From: ZC4RG30 sp963777735
Lineage (GTDB): Bacteria > Pseudomonadota > Gammaproteobacteria > Steroidobacterales > Steroidobacteraceae
DNA: 64,000 nucleotides
Direction: 5' to 3'
Assembly: GCA_963777735.1 (NCBI GenBank)
Contig: CAVZRQ010000008.1
Span: forward strand, 558,001-622,000
Both the position numbers and the translations under genes were made by a program. This document shows, piece by piece, positions 11,291 through 21,101 of this stretch. Below the pieces are notes generated by a model that saw only the letters and a program-made list of their open reading frames with translations, had not been told where the DNA came from and ran no database searches. The number at the start of each line of letters is the position of its first letter. Within the stretch, counting starts at the first letter, position 1.

Positions 11291-12493
11291 GTTTGCAAGG
11301 TAAGGCGCTGCCGCGCTGTCGGGGAACACTTCGCTGTCGATGACTTTCGCGGCAATGCCGAGATGATCGCGCAGTACCGACTTCGTGACCGAGCGCAGAT
11401 CCAGGGTGGGCCGCAGATCGCGACCCTGATACAGGTCGGCCGGTGCAAGACCAGGCCAATCCGCCACTACCCTTCCGCCTTTCACGCCACCCCCCAGCAG
11501 GAATGCGGCGGCTCCCGTGCCATGATCGGTTCCACGCGTGCCGTTCACCGCCACCGTGCGACCAAACTCGGTGGCAACCAGCACCACGGTGCGATCCCAC
11601 ACCGGACCGAGTTCGGTACGCAGCGCACGCAGGCCTGCATCGAGTGCGGCCAGTCGCAACGCGAGTGCACCCTTGTCGACGCCCTGGTTGGCATGGGTAT
11701 CCCAGCCCGTGGTCTCAAACACCGCGAGCCGCGGACCATCTTCGCGCTTGAGGAATCCGGCGGCAGTGGTCGCCGTCTGCGTAACCTGCATCGCCGCACC
11801 GCGCCCACCAGCAGCCATGTCGCCTTCCATGCTGCCTGCCATCTCATCGGCAGCCAGTGCATCGGCGAGCCGGCGGGAAAGCAGGCCGTCATCGGCATAG
11901 AGGTCCGACAGCCGTTGCAGGGTATCTGCTTCCAGCTCAGGCAGACGACTGGGTGACCACGAGGCCACGTCGTTCTCACCCCGCATCACCAGCGGGATTC
12001 CAGCACCCAGCGCCACGCCAGCATGGCGAATCGCCGCCTTGCCCGCACCGGGCAATGCGCCGAGCGCGCGGTTGAGCCAGCCGGACCGGGAGGCATGCGG
12101 TCGCGTAAAGCCGCTTTCCAGAACGTCCTGCGCGTCGAAATGCGATCGCTCGCGATACGGCGTGGCCACTGCATGCAGCACCGACAATTGCCGCGCGCGC
12201 CATTGCTCCGCCAGGAAGCCCATGGCTGGATGCAGTCCGAACAGGTCGTTGAGCGGAACAGCAACCGGGTCCTGCATTGCCAGCTCGCCGCGCAACGGCC
12301 GATAGTTCGCATCACCGACCGGAGGCACGGCCGCCAGCCCGTCCAGTGCGCCACGCAGCAACACGAATACAAAACGGGCGTCGCCTGCCGCGGGGGCTGC
12401 AAAGCTCACGCGCGATGCGAGGATTCCCGGCACGGCTGCCGACATGGCGGTGGCCGCCGCACTGCGCAACAACGCTCTACGCTTGGGATCCAT
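11282..12493 (-). CDS. DUF1501 family exported protein
   Basis: 403-aa protein of the DUF1501 family (alkaline-phosphatase-like fold). The N-terminus MDPKRRALLRSAAATAMSAAVP has a basic stretch and a hydrophobic run ending in an Ala-rich cleavage site, resembling a Tat-type signal with only one RR-like pair. FVFVLLRGALDGLAAVPP is the family start, and the GWDTHANQ and TEFGRTVAVNGTRGTDHGTG motifs lie in the second half. ATG 12493 has a GGAG 6 nt upstream and is preferred over ATG 12505. It follows the DUF1800 gene closely; the two families are nearly always paired. Their function is not established. Confidence 0.88.
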   Translation of the reverse strand: MDPKRRALLRSAAATAMSAAVPGILASRVSFAAPAAGDARFVFVLLRGALDGLAAVPPVGDANYRPLRGELAMQDPVAVPLNDLFGLHPAMGFLAEQWRARQLSVLHAVATPYRERSHFDAQDVLESGFTRPHASRSGWLNRALGALPGAGKAAIRHAGVALGAGIPLVMRGENDVASWSPSRLPELEADTLQRLSDLYADDGLLSRRLADALAADEMAGSMEGDMAAGGRGAAMQVTQTATTAAGFLKREDGPRLAVFETTGWDTHANQGVDKGALALRLAALDAGLRALRTELGPVWDRTVVLVATEFGRTVAVNGTRGTDHGTGAAAFLLGGGVKGGRVVADWPGLAPADLYQGRDLRPTLDLRSVTKSVLRDHLGIAAKVIDSEVFPDSAAAPYLANLV

Positions 12494-12510
12494 GGCGAAC
12501 TCCATTGGCT

Positions 12511-13893
12511 TCAACGACGCATGAACTCGGGCGAACAAAGCAGCAGCGTCAGGGCCTGCGCCCCATCCGCAGCGCGGGCGATCGCACGCTGGGTACCGGA
12601 TGCCAGCGTCGCACCCAGCATCTGCCCGGCCAGCAGCTGCGCATTGTGCTGCCCGCCCAGCCTCTGGCTCAGGCCCTGTGCCCACTCGAGCCGCTTCAGC
12701 AGCGCAGCGGAGCCATCCCAGTCGGCACTGCGATCCGGCCAGCCCGCCGGGGATCCTGGCTGGAAATTGCGCTGACCCAGGTCCTCGAATACACGCAAGT
12801 CACGCAGCACCGTACCCACAGGCAACGACAGGCCGCGCCAGGCGGAAAAGACGTAGTCAGAAGGTGTCTTGTATTTCGACAGTGGCTGCTGCCAGGCTGC
12901 AGGCGTCGCGATCAACGCGCGGTAGGTGCTGGGCAGATCGCCACCGGAAGCGAGAAATGCAGCGGCAACCTGCTCCACCGCGGCTGCCGGCGGATCGTCA
13001 GCAACGAAGTGGCGCACCAGCTTGGTGGCAAGGTGACGCGCGGTGTGTGGATTGTTTGCCAGATCGCGCAACGCGGCAGTGCCTTGCTGCAGCCCCCCTT
13101 CGGCATAACGCTTGCCGAGCAGCACCGTGGCGCCGGGTTCATGGAAGGCCTCACGAAAGAAGAACTGTCCCGGCTCACCACCACGCAGCCGTCCCGCTTC
13201 ACCGCCGATCGACCAGCCAGTGATCAGGGTGGCGAGGCTGCGGACATCAGCCTGCGTGTATTGGCCATCCACGCCGAGTGTGTGCAGCTCCAGGATCTCG
13301 CGTCCGAGATTTTCATTCAGGCCGATGTCCCGGCCACGGCGACCGGCCAGGCGCGCCGCCTGCGAATTCGGGCCGATGGATTGCTGGTTGTCGAGGTACA
13401 GCAGCATGGCCGGGTGCTGCTCCACGGCCAGCAGCAGATCAGCGAAGTTGCCCAGCACGTTTGGCCGGATTGCTTCCCGCTCCATGGCTCCGGCGAGACC
13501 CAGCACGGCCAGCTTGTCGACCGAAACGGCGAAGTGGTTGCTCCAGAAATGCACCAGCCGTTCGACGAAGCTGCGCTCACTGCTCACCGCGGCGCGGAAC
13601 CTGGCGAGGGAGTCCGCCACATAGGCGGGTTGATAGACATCACGCAGCTGCCTGGCCACCGCCACCGCGGAAGCCGCGTCCTCCGCTCGCTTCTCGCGCG
13701 CCGCCGCACGGCTGGCCATGACCTGGGCCAGCAGCTCACCCGAGGTGGGCAGAGTCTCGGACAATCGTGGCGCTGCGCCTTGCAGCTGCGCCAGCAACGC
13801 ATCCCGCGCCTGCAGGCCGATTGCAGCCAGTTCTCCCGGCCGTGCGCCCAGGCCAAATCGGTTCGCGGCAATCGCTGCTTCGGTCTGGGACAT
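12511..13893 (-). CDS. DUF1800 family protein
   Basis: 460-aa member of DUF1800, partner of the DUF1501 protein immediately downstream (17 nt). Family landmarks are AANRFGLGARPGEL near the N-terminus, VHFWSNHFAVSVDK in the first third, ENLGREILELHTLGVDGQYTQ-type text in the middle (around residues 190-215), and the C-terminal SPEFMRR. ATG 13893 is chosen because family similarity begins there (MSQTEAAIAANRFG) and a GGAG lies 5 nt upstream; the frame is open further upstream but those residues look unrelated. Function unknown. Confidence 0.88.
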   Translation of the reverse strand: MSQTEAAIAANRFGLGARPGELAAIGLQARDALLAQLQGAAPRLSETLPTSGELLAQVMASRAAAREKRAEDAASAVAVARQLRDVYQPAYVADSLARFRAAVSSERSFVERLVHFWSNHFAVSVDKLAVLGLAGAMEREAIRPNVLGNFADLLLAVEQHPAMLLYLDNQQSIGPNSQAARLAGRRGRDIGLNENLGREILELHTLGVDGQYTQADVRSLATLITGWSIGGEAGRLRGGEPGQFFFREAFHEPGATVLLGKRYAEGGLQQGTAALRDLANNPHTARHLATKLVRHFVADDPPAAAVEQVAAAFLASGGDLPSTYRALIATPAAWQQPLSKYKTPSDYVFSAWRGLSLPVGTVLRDLRVFEDLGQRNFQPGSPAGWPDRSADWDGSAALLKRLEWAQGLSQRLGGQHNAQLLAGQMLGATLASGTQRAIARAADGAQALTLLLCSPEFMRR

Positions 13894-13903
13894 TTCCACT
13901 CCA

Positions 13904-13926
13904 ACGGGCCCGCAAAACAGGCCCGT
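13904..13926. repeat. Inverted repeat (hairpin) between the B3-like gene and DUF1800
   Basis: Arms ACGGGCC (13904-13910) and GGCCCGT (13920-13926) pair perfectly around a 9-nt loop. It lies just before the DUF1800 ribosome site and downstream of the B3 metallo-hydrolase gene on the minus strand. There is no T-run on either side, so an intrinsic terminator is not supported; an mRNA structure separating the two genes is possible. Confidence 0.35.
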
Positions 13927-13996
13927 CATGCTTGAAGGACAATGCTCCAACGCGCGGGACAGCGATTGGTTGACAGACGCCTGTCTGCCCGCGGGT

Positions 13997-14899
13997 TCAG
14001 CCCTCTTCGGCCAGCCTTCTTTCGAGCGCCTCGCGCGCCGCCTTTGCATGGCGCTTGCAGGCCGCATCGTCCTTGATGCTCGCGGCCCGCGTACCGCCAG
14101 CTGGATCCAGACGCTGGAACATCTGCGATGCTTCCGGGTAGGGCGTCAGCAGTACATCGCACTGGGCCGACTCCACCCGCGCGAAACTGCCTTCAAGGTC
14201 TTGCAGCACGTCCGGATGATCCTTGAAGCGGTATTTGCCTGCAGCCTCGGCGGTCAGGCTGTCGGCGTAGAACATGTTCAGACAAACGCCCTCTTCGCAG
14301 GACTGCCAACCCCAGCTGGAACCTCCGGGTGAGTGTCCCGGCGTTGCAGTGACGCGCATCCGCACGGAGCCCACACCCAGCAACTGATCGTCCTGAACCA
14401 CCCATACCCTTGGCACTGGCTCGATTTTCGCCGACTTGCTGGCGAACTGCGGGTCGTCTGGAGTGAGCTTGCCGGTGCTCAGGACGGATTCAGCGGCTCG
14501 CATCGAGTAGACCTGCGCACCACTCTGGCGCTGCAGCTCGGCCACGCCGCCGGCGCGATCAAAATGCGGATGCGAAACGACGATTGCCTTCACGTCGGTG
14601 AGCTTGAAGCCCAGCGCTTCGATGTTGGACTTGATGAGCGGCGCGGACTGCGCCAGACCCCCGTCAATCAGCAGATGCCCGTAATCGGAAGTGACCAGGA
14701 TGGCACTGAGACCCGCAGTACCCACGTAGTAGGTATTGCCATAAATGCGAAACGGCTTGTGCGGCTGGTTCCATTTCGCGCAGTCGGGACAATCCTTGAA
14801 GCCCGCAGCCGCACCCGCCGCAGGCAGGGCAACAACAGCCCCCAGCAACAGTAAACCAGCTGCCACGCGGGCAACCGCCCTTCTCATTCCTTTCAGCAT
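13997..14899 (-). CDS. Subclass B3-like metallo-beta-lactamase fold protein with altered Zn2 site
   Basis: 300-aa exported protein: hydrophobic signal peptide (residues 1-32) followed by a metallo-beta-lactamase domain with B3 features (TPGHSPGGSSWGW, LLTPYPEAS near the C-terminus). The canonical HxHxDH motif reads SHPHFDRAGG: His110, His112 and Asp114 are present, but the next ligand (His121 in standard B3 numbering) is Arg115. The Zn1 histidine is kept (His189). The last Zn2 ligand (His263) is Tyr254. Each change is one base away from a His codon. The enzyme may bind one metal or have a changed substrate; calling it a carbapenemase would be unsafe. It lies 31 nt downstream of purL. Confidence 0.85.
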   Translation of the reverse strand: MLKGMRRAVARVAAGLLLLGAVVALPAAGAAAGFKDCPDCAKWNQPHKPFRIYGNTYYVGTAGLSAILVTSDYGHLLIDGGLAQSAPLIKSNIEALGFKLTDVKAIVVSHPHFDRAGGVAELQRQSGAQVYSMRAAESVLSTGKLTPDDPQFASKSAKIEPVPRVWVVQDDQLLGVGSVRMRVTATPGHSPGGSSWGWQSCEEGVCLNMFYADSLTAEAAGKYRFKDHPDVLQDLEGSFARVESAQCDVLLTPYPEASQMFQRLDPAGGTRAASIKDDAACKRHAKAAREALERRLAEEG

Positions 14900-14930
14900 G
14901 TACAGGACTCCGGTGGTGACTACCGGTGGG

Positions 14931-17900
14931 CTATTTTACCCAATGCCGTGCGTTGCGGAACATGCGCATCCAGCCGCTGAACTGCGCTGACGTCGTCGGG
15001 TACCAGGAATTCTGCGCCACGCGAAATGAGCGTTCCGGGTGGGGCATCGTGATGAGCACACGACCGTCACTGCTTGTCACTGCAGCGATTCCCCCGGGTG
15101 AACCATTCGGATTCGCGGGATAGCTGCTGGCGACTTCGCCATTGCCGTTCACATAGCGGAAGGCCACCTGGCGGGCCGCATCCAGCCTCACCTGCGAAGA
15201 CCCGTCACCAAACTCGGCGCGACCTTCACCGTGGGCCACTGCAATCGGCATGCGGGATCCCGCCATGCCGGCCAGCAATACTGCCGGCGAGGGCAGGATC
15301 TCCACCAGACTGAAACGCCCTTCGAACTGTTCGCCGCGATTGCGCACAAATCGCGGCCAGTGTTCCGTACCCGGAACCAGCGACTTCAGGGCTGCCATCA
15401 TCTGGCAGCCATTGCACACACCAAGCGTGAAGGTATCGATGCGTTCGAAGAACTCCGCGAAGTCGTCGCGCGCCCTCGCATGGAACAGGATCGACTTGGC
15501 CCAGCCCTCACCGGCACCGAGCACGTCACCGTAGGAGAATCCACCGCAGGCGACGAGCCCGCGGAATTCACTGAGCGTGCGGCCGCCGGACAGGATGTCG
15601 CTCATGTGGATGTCATGGGCTTCGAAACCAGCCTGGTCGAGGGCGGCGGCCATCTCGACCTGGCTGTTCACACCCTGCTCGCGCAGGACCGCCACTTTCG
15701 GGCGCGCCACGCCGACAACGAAGGGTGCCGTGATGTCCTGCTCCGGATCGAACGTGAGCTGCACCTGCAGGCCCGGATCGGTGCAGTCCAGCACTGCGGC
15801 CATCTCTTCCCTTGCGCATTCCGGGTCGTCACGCAACATGCGCATGCGATGCGATGTCTCGCTCCAGGCGCGTCGCGCCTGCAGCCAGTCGAGCTCGAGC
15901 CGTTCGCCAGCGCCACTGAACTCGAGCCGCAGATCGTCCTGCGGCGCGCCCAGGTCATGCGCGCAGGCTCCCAGCCCAGCCGCAGCAAGTTCAGCCATCA
16001 CGGTCGGCAGTGCATCCGTCCGCACCTGGATGACTGCACCGGCCTCTTCGGCGAACAGGCTCTCTCGCAGACCGCGACCAGGAATCACCACGGCAAAGCC
16101 GCAGCGCGCCGCAAACGCCATTTCTGTCAACGTGGTGAACAGACCACCGTCGGAGATGTCGTGATAGGCCAGCAACAGCTGCCTTGCACGCAGCGCACGC
16201 AAGGCAGCTGCGAAGTTCAGCAACAGTTGCGGGGAATCAAGATCCGGGGCCTGATCACCCAGCTGCCCGTAGACCTGGGCCAGTATCGAACCGCCAAGCC
16301 GGCTTCTGCCCTCGCCGAGGTCGATCCACACCAGCCTTGTGTCACCGGCGTCTGTGCGCAACAGGGGGGTCTGTGTCAGTCGCACGTCGGCCACTGGCGC
16401 AAAGGCCGAGACGATCAGCGACACCGGCGCCACTACGGAACGCGCGGCATCCCCTTCGCGCCAGACTGTTTTCATCGAGAGCGAGTCTTTGCCCACGGGG
16501 ATCGCGATGCCGAGCGCCGGGCAAAGCTCCATGCCGACTGCGCGCACGGCGTCGTAGAGCGCAGCGTCCTCACCCGGCTCGCCGCAGGCTGCCATCCAGT
16601 TGGCCGAGAGACGGATATCGCGCAAGGTCGCGACATCGGCTGCGAGGATATTCGTCACTGCCTCGGTAACGGCCATGCGCGCGGCAGCGGCGGAATCCAG
16701 CAAGGCCAGCGGGGTCCGCTCGCCCATCGCCATGGCTTCACCGGTGTGCTGCGCATAGTCGCTCAGTGTCACGGCGACATCGGCCACCGGGACTTGCCAG
16801 GGGCCGACCATCTGGTCGCGACTGATCTGGCCACCGACCGTGCGATCGCCAATCGTGATGAGGAAGGTCTTGTCCGCCACGGCCGGGTGCGACAGCACGC
16901 GCAGGGCCGCCTCTTCCAGTGGCACCTGCTGCGCATCGAAGAGGTGGCGTGCCCCCGCCACGCGCCGCACCTCGCGCGTCATCCGCGGCGGCTTGCCGAG
17001 CAGCACATCAATGGGGAGATCGACCGGGTTGTTGGCGAACTGCGAATCGTGCACGGTGAGCACGCCATCCGCGGTGAGCCGCCCGATCACTGCAAAGGGA
17101 CAACGCTCGCGCTGCGCAATGGCCTCGAAGCGCGCGAGGCCCCGCTCGGAAACCGCCAGCACGTAGCGCTCCTGCGCCTCGTTGCACCAGATTTCCATCG
17201 GAGACATGCCGGGTTCGGCATTCGGCACGGCGCGCAACTCCACCTGTGCGCCGCGATGGCTGTGTGAAACCGCTTCAGGCACGGCATTGGACAAACCGCC
17301 GGCCCCGACGTCATGCACGAGGTGGATGGGATTCTCTGCCCCCAGCGCCCAGCAACGATCAATCACTTCCTGTGCGCGCCGCTGGATCTCGGGATTGCCC
17401 CGCTGCACGGATGCGAAATCCAGATCCGCAGAAGACTTGCCGCTGTCCATCGAAGAGGCTGCGCCACCGCCCAGCCCGATCAGCATCGCCGGGCCGCCGA
17501 GCACGACCAGATGCGCGCCGACTGGCACCTCGCCTTTCTCAACCTGCGAGCGCCGGATATTGCCAAGGCCACCTGCGATCATGATCGGCTTGTGGTAGCC
17601 GCGCGCATAGCCCGCATTCTGCGGCTGCTCGAAGGTGCGGAAATAACCGGCAATGCAGGGCCGGCCGAACTCGTTGTTGAACGCCGCAGCACCCAGTGGG
17701 CCTTCCAGCATGATGTCCAGCGCGCTGACAATGCGGTCGGGCTTGCCGAGGGTCTGCTCCCAAGGTTGTTCGTGGCCGGGAATACGCAGGTTCGAAACCG
17801 AATAGCCCACGAGGCCGGCCTTGGGCTTGGAGCCGGTGCCGGTCGCACCTTCGTCGCGGATTTCTCCGCCCGAGCCTGTCGCGGCGCCGGCGAATGGCGA

Positions 17901-18799
17901 AATCGCCGTGGGGTGATTGTGCGTCTCCACCTTCATCAGGATGTCGATGTCTTCGGCGTGCGAGCCATACACGCCGGTATCCGGATCCGCAAAATAGCGC
18001 TGACCCTGCCAGCCCGCGATGACCGAAGCATTGTCCTTGTAGGCCGACAGCACGCCATCTGGCGCATGCGCATGGGTATTGCGGATCATCGCAAACAGCG
18101 ACTTCTCCTGTGGCACACCATCGATGGAAAAATCCGCGTTGAAGATCTTGTGGCGGCAGTGCTCCGAATTCGCCTGCGCGAACATCATCAGCTCCACATC
18201 GGTGGGGTCTCGTCCCAGACGCTCGAAGCTCGCATGCAGATAGCCGATTTCGTCGGCGCTCAACGCCAGACCCAGAACCGCATTGGCTTCGGTCAGACCG
18301 GCAAGCGCGCGCGGCACGCTGCGCAGCGGCCTTGGCCGCTCCGAGGCAAACAATCGGGCGATGTCATCACCCTCCAGCAACACGGCCTCGGTCATGCGGT
18401 CATGCAGCAAGGCAGCGATGCTGTCCAACACCACCGCATCAAGCGGCTCCGCAGCATCCACATGGAAACCCACTGCCCGCTCGATGCGTCGCAGGCTGGT
18501 GAGGTCACAGACCGCGCGATGTCCGTGGCCTTGCTCGACCAGGGAGAAGTGGTTCCCGGTCGCGGGACCACCAGCAAACGCTGCCCGGGCGGCGCATCCG
18601 CCGTATAGCGCGGCCCATAGGTCAGCAGGGCTTGGAGCTTCGCAGTTTCGCTGCTGTCCAGCACCCGGTCGGAGTCCACCAGATGCAGATAACGGCTGGC
18701 GAGCGCCCGCACGGCAGGCGCGACGGCCTGCAGCTGGGCAAGGAGTTTCGAGATGCGGAAGGCGCTGTGGGCGGGCCCGCCTGGGAGTTGCAGTATCAC
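14931..18799 (-). CDS. purL: Phosphoribosylformylglycinamidine synthase (apparent 1-nt frameshift near residue 95)
   Basis: Large-form FGAM synthase of purine biosynthesis: converts FGAR, glutamine and ATP to FGAM. Reading 18799 to about 18513 gives the N-terminal PurS-like part (SAFRISKLL, PRPGTTSPWSSKATDIAR). The rest, from VCDLTSLRRIERAVG onward, lies in another frame down to 14931. Restoring one base in the GCGCGG run at 18512-18518 gives a 1289-aa protein, against 1295 in E. coli, that aligns without a gap across the join. The synthase core (HNHPTAISPF, GPLGAAAFNNEFGRP) and glutaminase (GVCNGCQMM with the nucleophile Cys) are intact. The likely start is GTG 18799, one base after the DUF1820 stop. 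Confidence 0.93.
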
Positions 18800-18800
18800 G

Positions 18801-19142
18801 TCAGGTCTTGCGCCCCGGATCGCCGGCTGGCGGCGCATAGAGCGGCGTCGGGAACTGCGCCACATTGCCCTCGTACTGGGTGATCTTGCTGGCGCCGCGC
18901 TTGCTGACTTCGTCGATCCGCAACACGGAATGCATGGGCAGGAAGCTGCGTTTCACGCCTTCGAATTCGGTCTTGATGCGCTCTTCGGATGGGTCGAGCA
19001 ACAGGCCGGCGCGTTCGCCAAAAACCAGCTCCTCGATCTCCACGAAACCCAGCATCCCGCCGTGGCTGACCTTGCGCGCGTACACCTCGTAAACCTTGCC
19101 CTGGTTCACGAACAGCACCTTGAAAATGTGATGAGATGACAT
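18801..19142 (-). CDS. DUF1820 family protein
   Basis: 113-aa small cytosolic protein of the DUF1820 family (gammaproteobacteria; function unknown). Recognisable text includes HIFKVLFVNQGKVYEVYARKV at the N-terminus and LGFVEIEELVFGE in the middle. It has no membrane segment or signal peptide. It is the first gene of a minus-strand transcript continuing directly into purL (1 nt between stop and the purL GTG), and a TATAAT box lies about 40 nt upstream. Confidence 0.88.
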   Translation of the reverse strand: MSSHHIFKVLFVNQGKVYEVYARKVSHGGMLGFVEIEELVFGERAGLLLDPSEERIKTEFEGVKRSFLPMHSVLRIDEVSKRGASKITQYEGNVAQFPTPLYAPPAGDPGRKT

Positions 19143-19180
19143 AGTTTCCCGGGACCCGGCCTGGGCGAAAGCCGTGCCCC

Positions 19181-19186
19181 ATTATA
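19181..19186 (-). promoter_or_regulatory. Perfect -10 box (TATAAT) for the DUF1820-purL transcript
   Basis: On the minus strand the intergenic region between the divergent DUF1820 and FHA genes contains TATAAT, 38 nt before the DUF1820 start codon. No good -35 hexamer is seen at 16-18 nt spacing. The same bases give TATAGT on the plus strand, so a weak divergent promoter for the FHA gene could share them. Confidence 0.4.
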
Positions 19187-19221
19187 GTTCAGGTTGGTCT
19201 GCTAAAGCTCCGTCAGCCCCC

Positions 19222-20376
19222 ATGGCACTGCACCTCGAAATCATCAGCAATCAACGGCAACAGCTGGGCGCCAAGGCGAGCATCGTGCTGGGCGTGTCCG
19301 GGGGCAGTATTGGCCGCGCGCTTGACAACGACTGGCCCCTGCCGGACACCCAGCGCTATCTGTCTGGCCATCACGCCCGCTTCCATTCCCGCCAGGGTGG
19401 CTACTACCTGGAAGACATCAGCACCAACGGGGTATTCGTCAACGAGGCCACGACACCGCAGGGCCGCCGTGGACTCTACGCCCTGCGCGAGGGCGATGTG
19501 TTGCGGATGGGCGAGTATCGCATCCGGGTCCATATCGATGACGAAGACAACCTGCAGGCCCCGGGCACCAACACCATGGCCCGGATGCCGATCGACAACG
19601 TGGTGCCGCTGCGTACGGTTGGTCATGAAGCCGATGATCTCGGCGCATCACTCAACATCGAGGCCCTGATTCCGCAGGAAGGCACCGGCCCGATGGCCAA
19701 GCTCTCCAATGGCGCATTCCAGGGCGAAGTGGAAGGCCTCAGTTCGACACTGTCGGCGCAGCAACGCCTCGCCCGCCTGCGTGCCGCAGCCCGCGCACGA
19801 CTGGAAGGCAATGCCACACCCATTTCGAATGTGCACAACGGCATGCAGGCCATCTGCCGTGGCGCCGGCATCGACCCCTCGCGCGTGCCGATGGAGAACG
19901 AAGCACAAAGCCTGCACCTGATCGGCCGACTGCTGCGCGAGGCCGTCATCGGCCTGAAGGAAGTCCTGCGCGCGCAGCAGGCTTTTCGCGACCGGTACAA
20001 CCTGGAAACGGAGAAGCCCGAAGGTCGCTCACCGCTGGAGCAAGGCACCGACGAATACCTGCTCGACCTGCTGACCGGGCACGAACGCCATGAATTCGAT
20101 GCTGTCATGCTGCTGCGCGGATATTTCTCCCATGCCAGCAGTCACGACGCCGCCGTCGATCCCGCGCTTCGCAATGCGCTGGCGCAGTTCATGGCCCATC
20201 TTTCACCGGCACGGATGGAATCCGGCACCGGCGGCACCGGCGTGGGTGCAGGCTGGGCTCGCTACAAGGATATCTACGCCAACCTGCTGCAGACCACCGG
20301 CGACGAAGTGCCACACCTGTTCCTGGAAGCGATCGCGCAGAGCTACCCGGAAGCCAAGAAGAACGGCAGGATCTAG
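19222..20376 (+). CDS. TagH-like FHA-domain protein (type VI secretion associated family)
   Basis: 384-aa protein. The N-terminal FHA domain (about residues 3-95) has the phosphopeptide-binding features GGSIGRALDNDW and SGHHARF...DISTNGVFVN. After a linker, a C-terminal domain (about 200-384) resembles the TagH/ImpI C-terminal domain, including YKDIYANLLQTTGD. TagH acts in threonine-phosphorylation control of type VI secretion assembly. No other type VI genes lie in the window, so it is an orphan here. ATG 19222 is chosen; an upstream in-frame GTG (19174) would add unrelated residues. Its stop overlaps the convergent ABC ATPase gene by 4 nt. Confidence 0.82.
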   Translation: MALHLEIISNQRQQLGAKASIVLGVSGGSIGRALDNDWPLPDTQRYLSGHHARFHSRQGGYYLEDISTNGVFVNEATTPQGRRGLYALREGDVLRMGEYRIRVHIDDEDNLQAPGTNTMARMPIDNVVPLRTVGHEADDLGASLNIEALIPQEGTGPMAKLSNGAFQGEVEGLSSTLSAQQRLARLRAAARARLEGNATPISNVHNGMQAICRGAGIDPSRVPMENEAQSLHLIGRLLREAVIGLKEVLRAQQAFRDRYNLETEKPEGRSPLEQGTDEYLLDLLTGHERHEFDAVMLLRGYFSHASSHDAAVDPALRNALAQFMAHLSPARMESGTGGTGVGAGWARYKDIYANLLQTTGDEVPHLFLEAIAQSYPEAKKNGRI

Positions 20377-21101
20377 GCCGCAACCCGTCGCAGCGGGATG
20401 TCATAGGTGATGCCCGCACCGTAGGCCTCGGGCGCCTGCGGGTCATGCCGCAAACGGTCGAAGGTCAGCAACCGGGTACCCAGCTTGAAGCTCTCCTGGA
20501 TATCGTGCGAGATCATGAAGATGGTCATGCCATTGTCGCGCCACAACTTCAGGATCAACCCGTGCATGTCGGCGGTGATGCCCGGGTCCAGGGCACCGAA
20601 GGGTTCGTCCAGCAGCAGGATCTTCGGCTCGCAGATCGCCGCCTGCGCAATCGAAAGCCGCTGCTGCATGCCACCGGAAAGTTGCGCCGGATAGCGGTCA
20701 CGGGCAGCGGCCAGACCCACCTCTTCGAGCATCACCTCCGCGCGAGCACGCGCGTCGCGGCGGGCCGCACCAAACAACCGGCCCAGCACTCGCGAACCCT
20801 TGAACTCGAGCCCGAGCAACAGGTTGCCCATCACCGTCAGGTGCGGAAACAACGAATAGCGCTGAAACACCACGCCACGCGAGGGGTCCGGCTCCGGGCG
20901 GATTGGCTTGCCATCGATGAGGATCTGTCCCTGGGTAGGTTGCTCCGTGCCCAGCAGCATGCGCAGGAACGTCGTCTTGCCGCAGCCCGACGCACCAACA
21001 ATGGTGACGAACTCGTTGTCGGCCACCTCCAGGCGCAGGTTCTCCAGCACTACATGCGCGCCGTACCGCTTCCAGACATTGCGGACGGATACGGTGGCCA
21101 T
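20373..21101 (-). CDS. ABC transporter ATP-binding protein (guanidine uptake)
   Basis: 242-aa ATPase of the nitrate/sulfonate/taurine (NrtD/SsuB/TauB) type. Walker A GASGCGKTT is near residue 40, the signature is LSGGMQQRLSIA, and Walker B is ILLLDEPFGALD. It is the last gene of a three-gene ABC operon; its ATG overlaps the permease stop (TGATG). Operons of this type next to urea/guanidine carboxylase are often called urea transporters, but the guanidine-I riboswitch upstream of the operon points to guanidine as substrate. Confidence 0.9.
   Translation of the reverse strand: MATVSVRNVWKRYGAHVVLENLRLEVADNEFVTIVGASGCGKTTFLRMLLGTEQPTQGQILIDGKPIRPEPDPSRGVVFQRYSLFPHLTVMGNLLLGLEFKGSRVLGRLFGAARRDARARAEVMLEEVGLAAARDRYPAQLSGGMQQRLSIAQAAICEPKILLLDEPFGALDPGITADMHGLILKLWRDNGMTIFMISHDIQESFKLGTRLLTFDRLRHDPQAPEAYGAGITYDIPLRRVAA

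Noticed and set aside
12277..13935. Open frame of about 550 codons opposite DUF1501/DUF1800
   Set aside because: Shadow of two well-supported genes; no start context and no domain.
13971..13985. Short hairpin GACAG-ACGC-CTGTC as terminator of the B3-like gene
   Set aside because: Only 5 bp and no T-run follows on either strand.
13997..14899. Calling the B3-like protein a beta-lactam resistance gene
   Set aside because: Two of the three Zn2 ligands are replaced (Arg115, Tyr254), so activity cannot be assumed.
15231..17267. Open frame of about 680 codons opposite purL on the plus strand
   Set aside because: Mirror frame of a GC-rich, strongly coding gene; composition rich in His/Arg/Gln and no similarity to any family.
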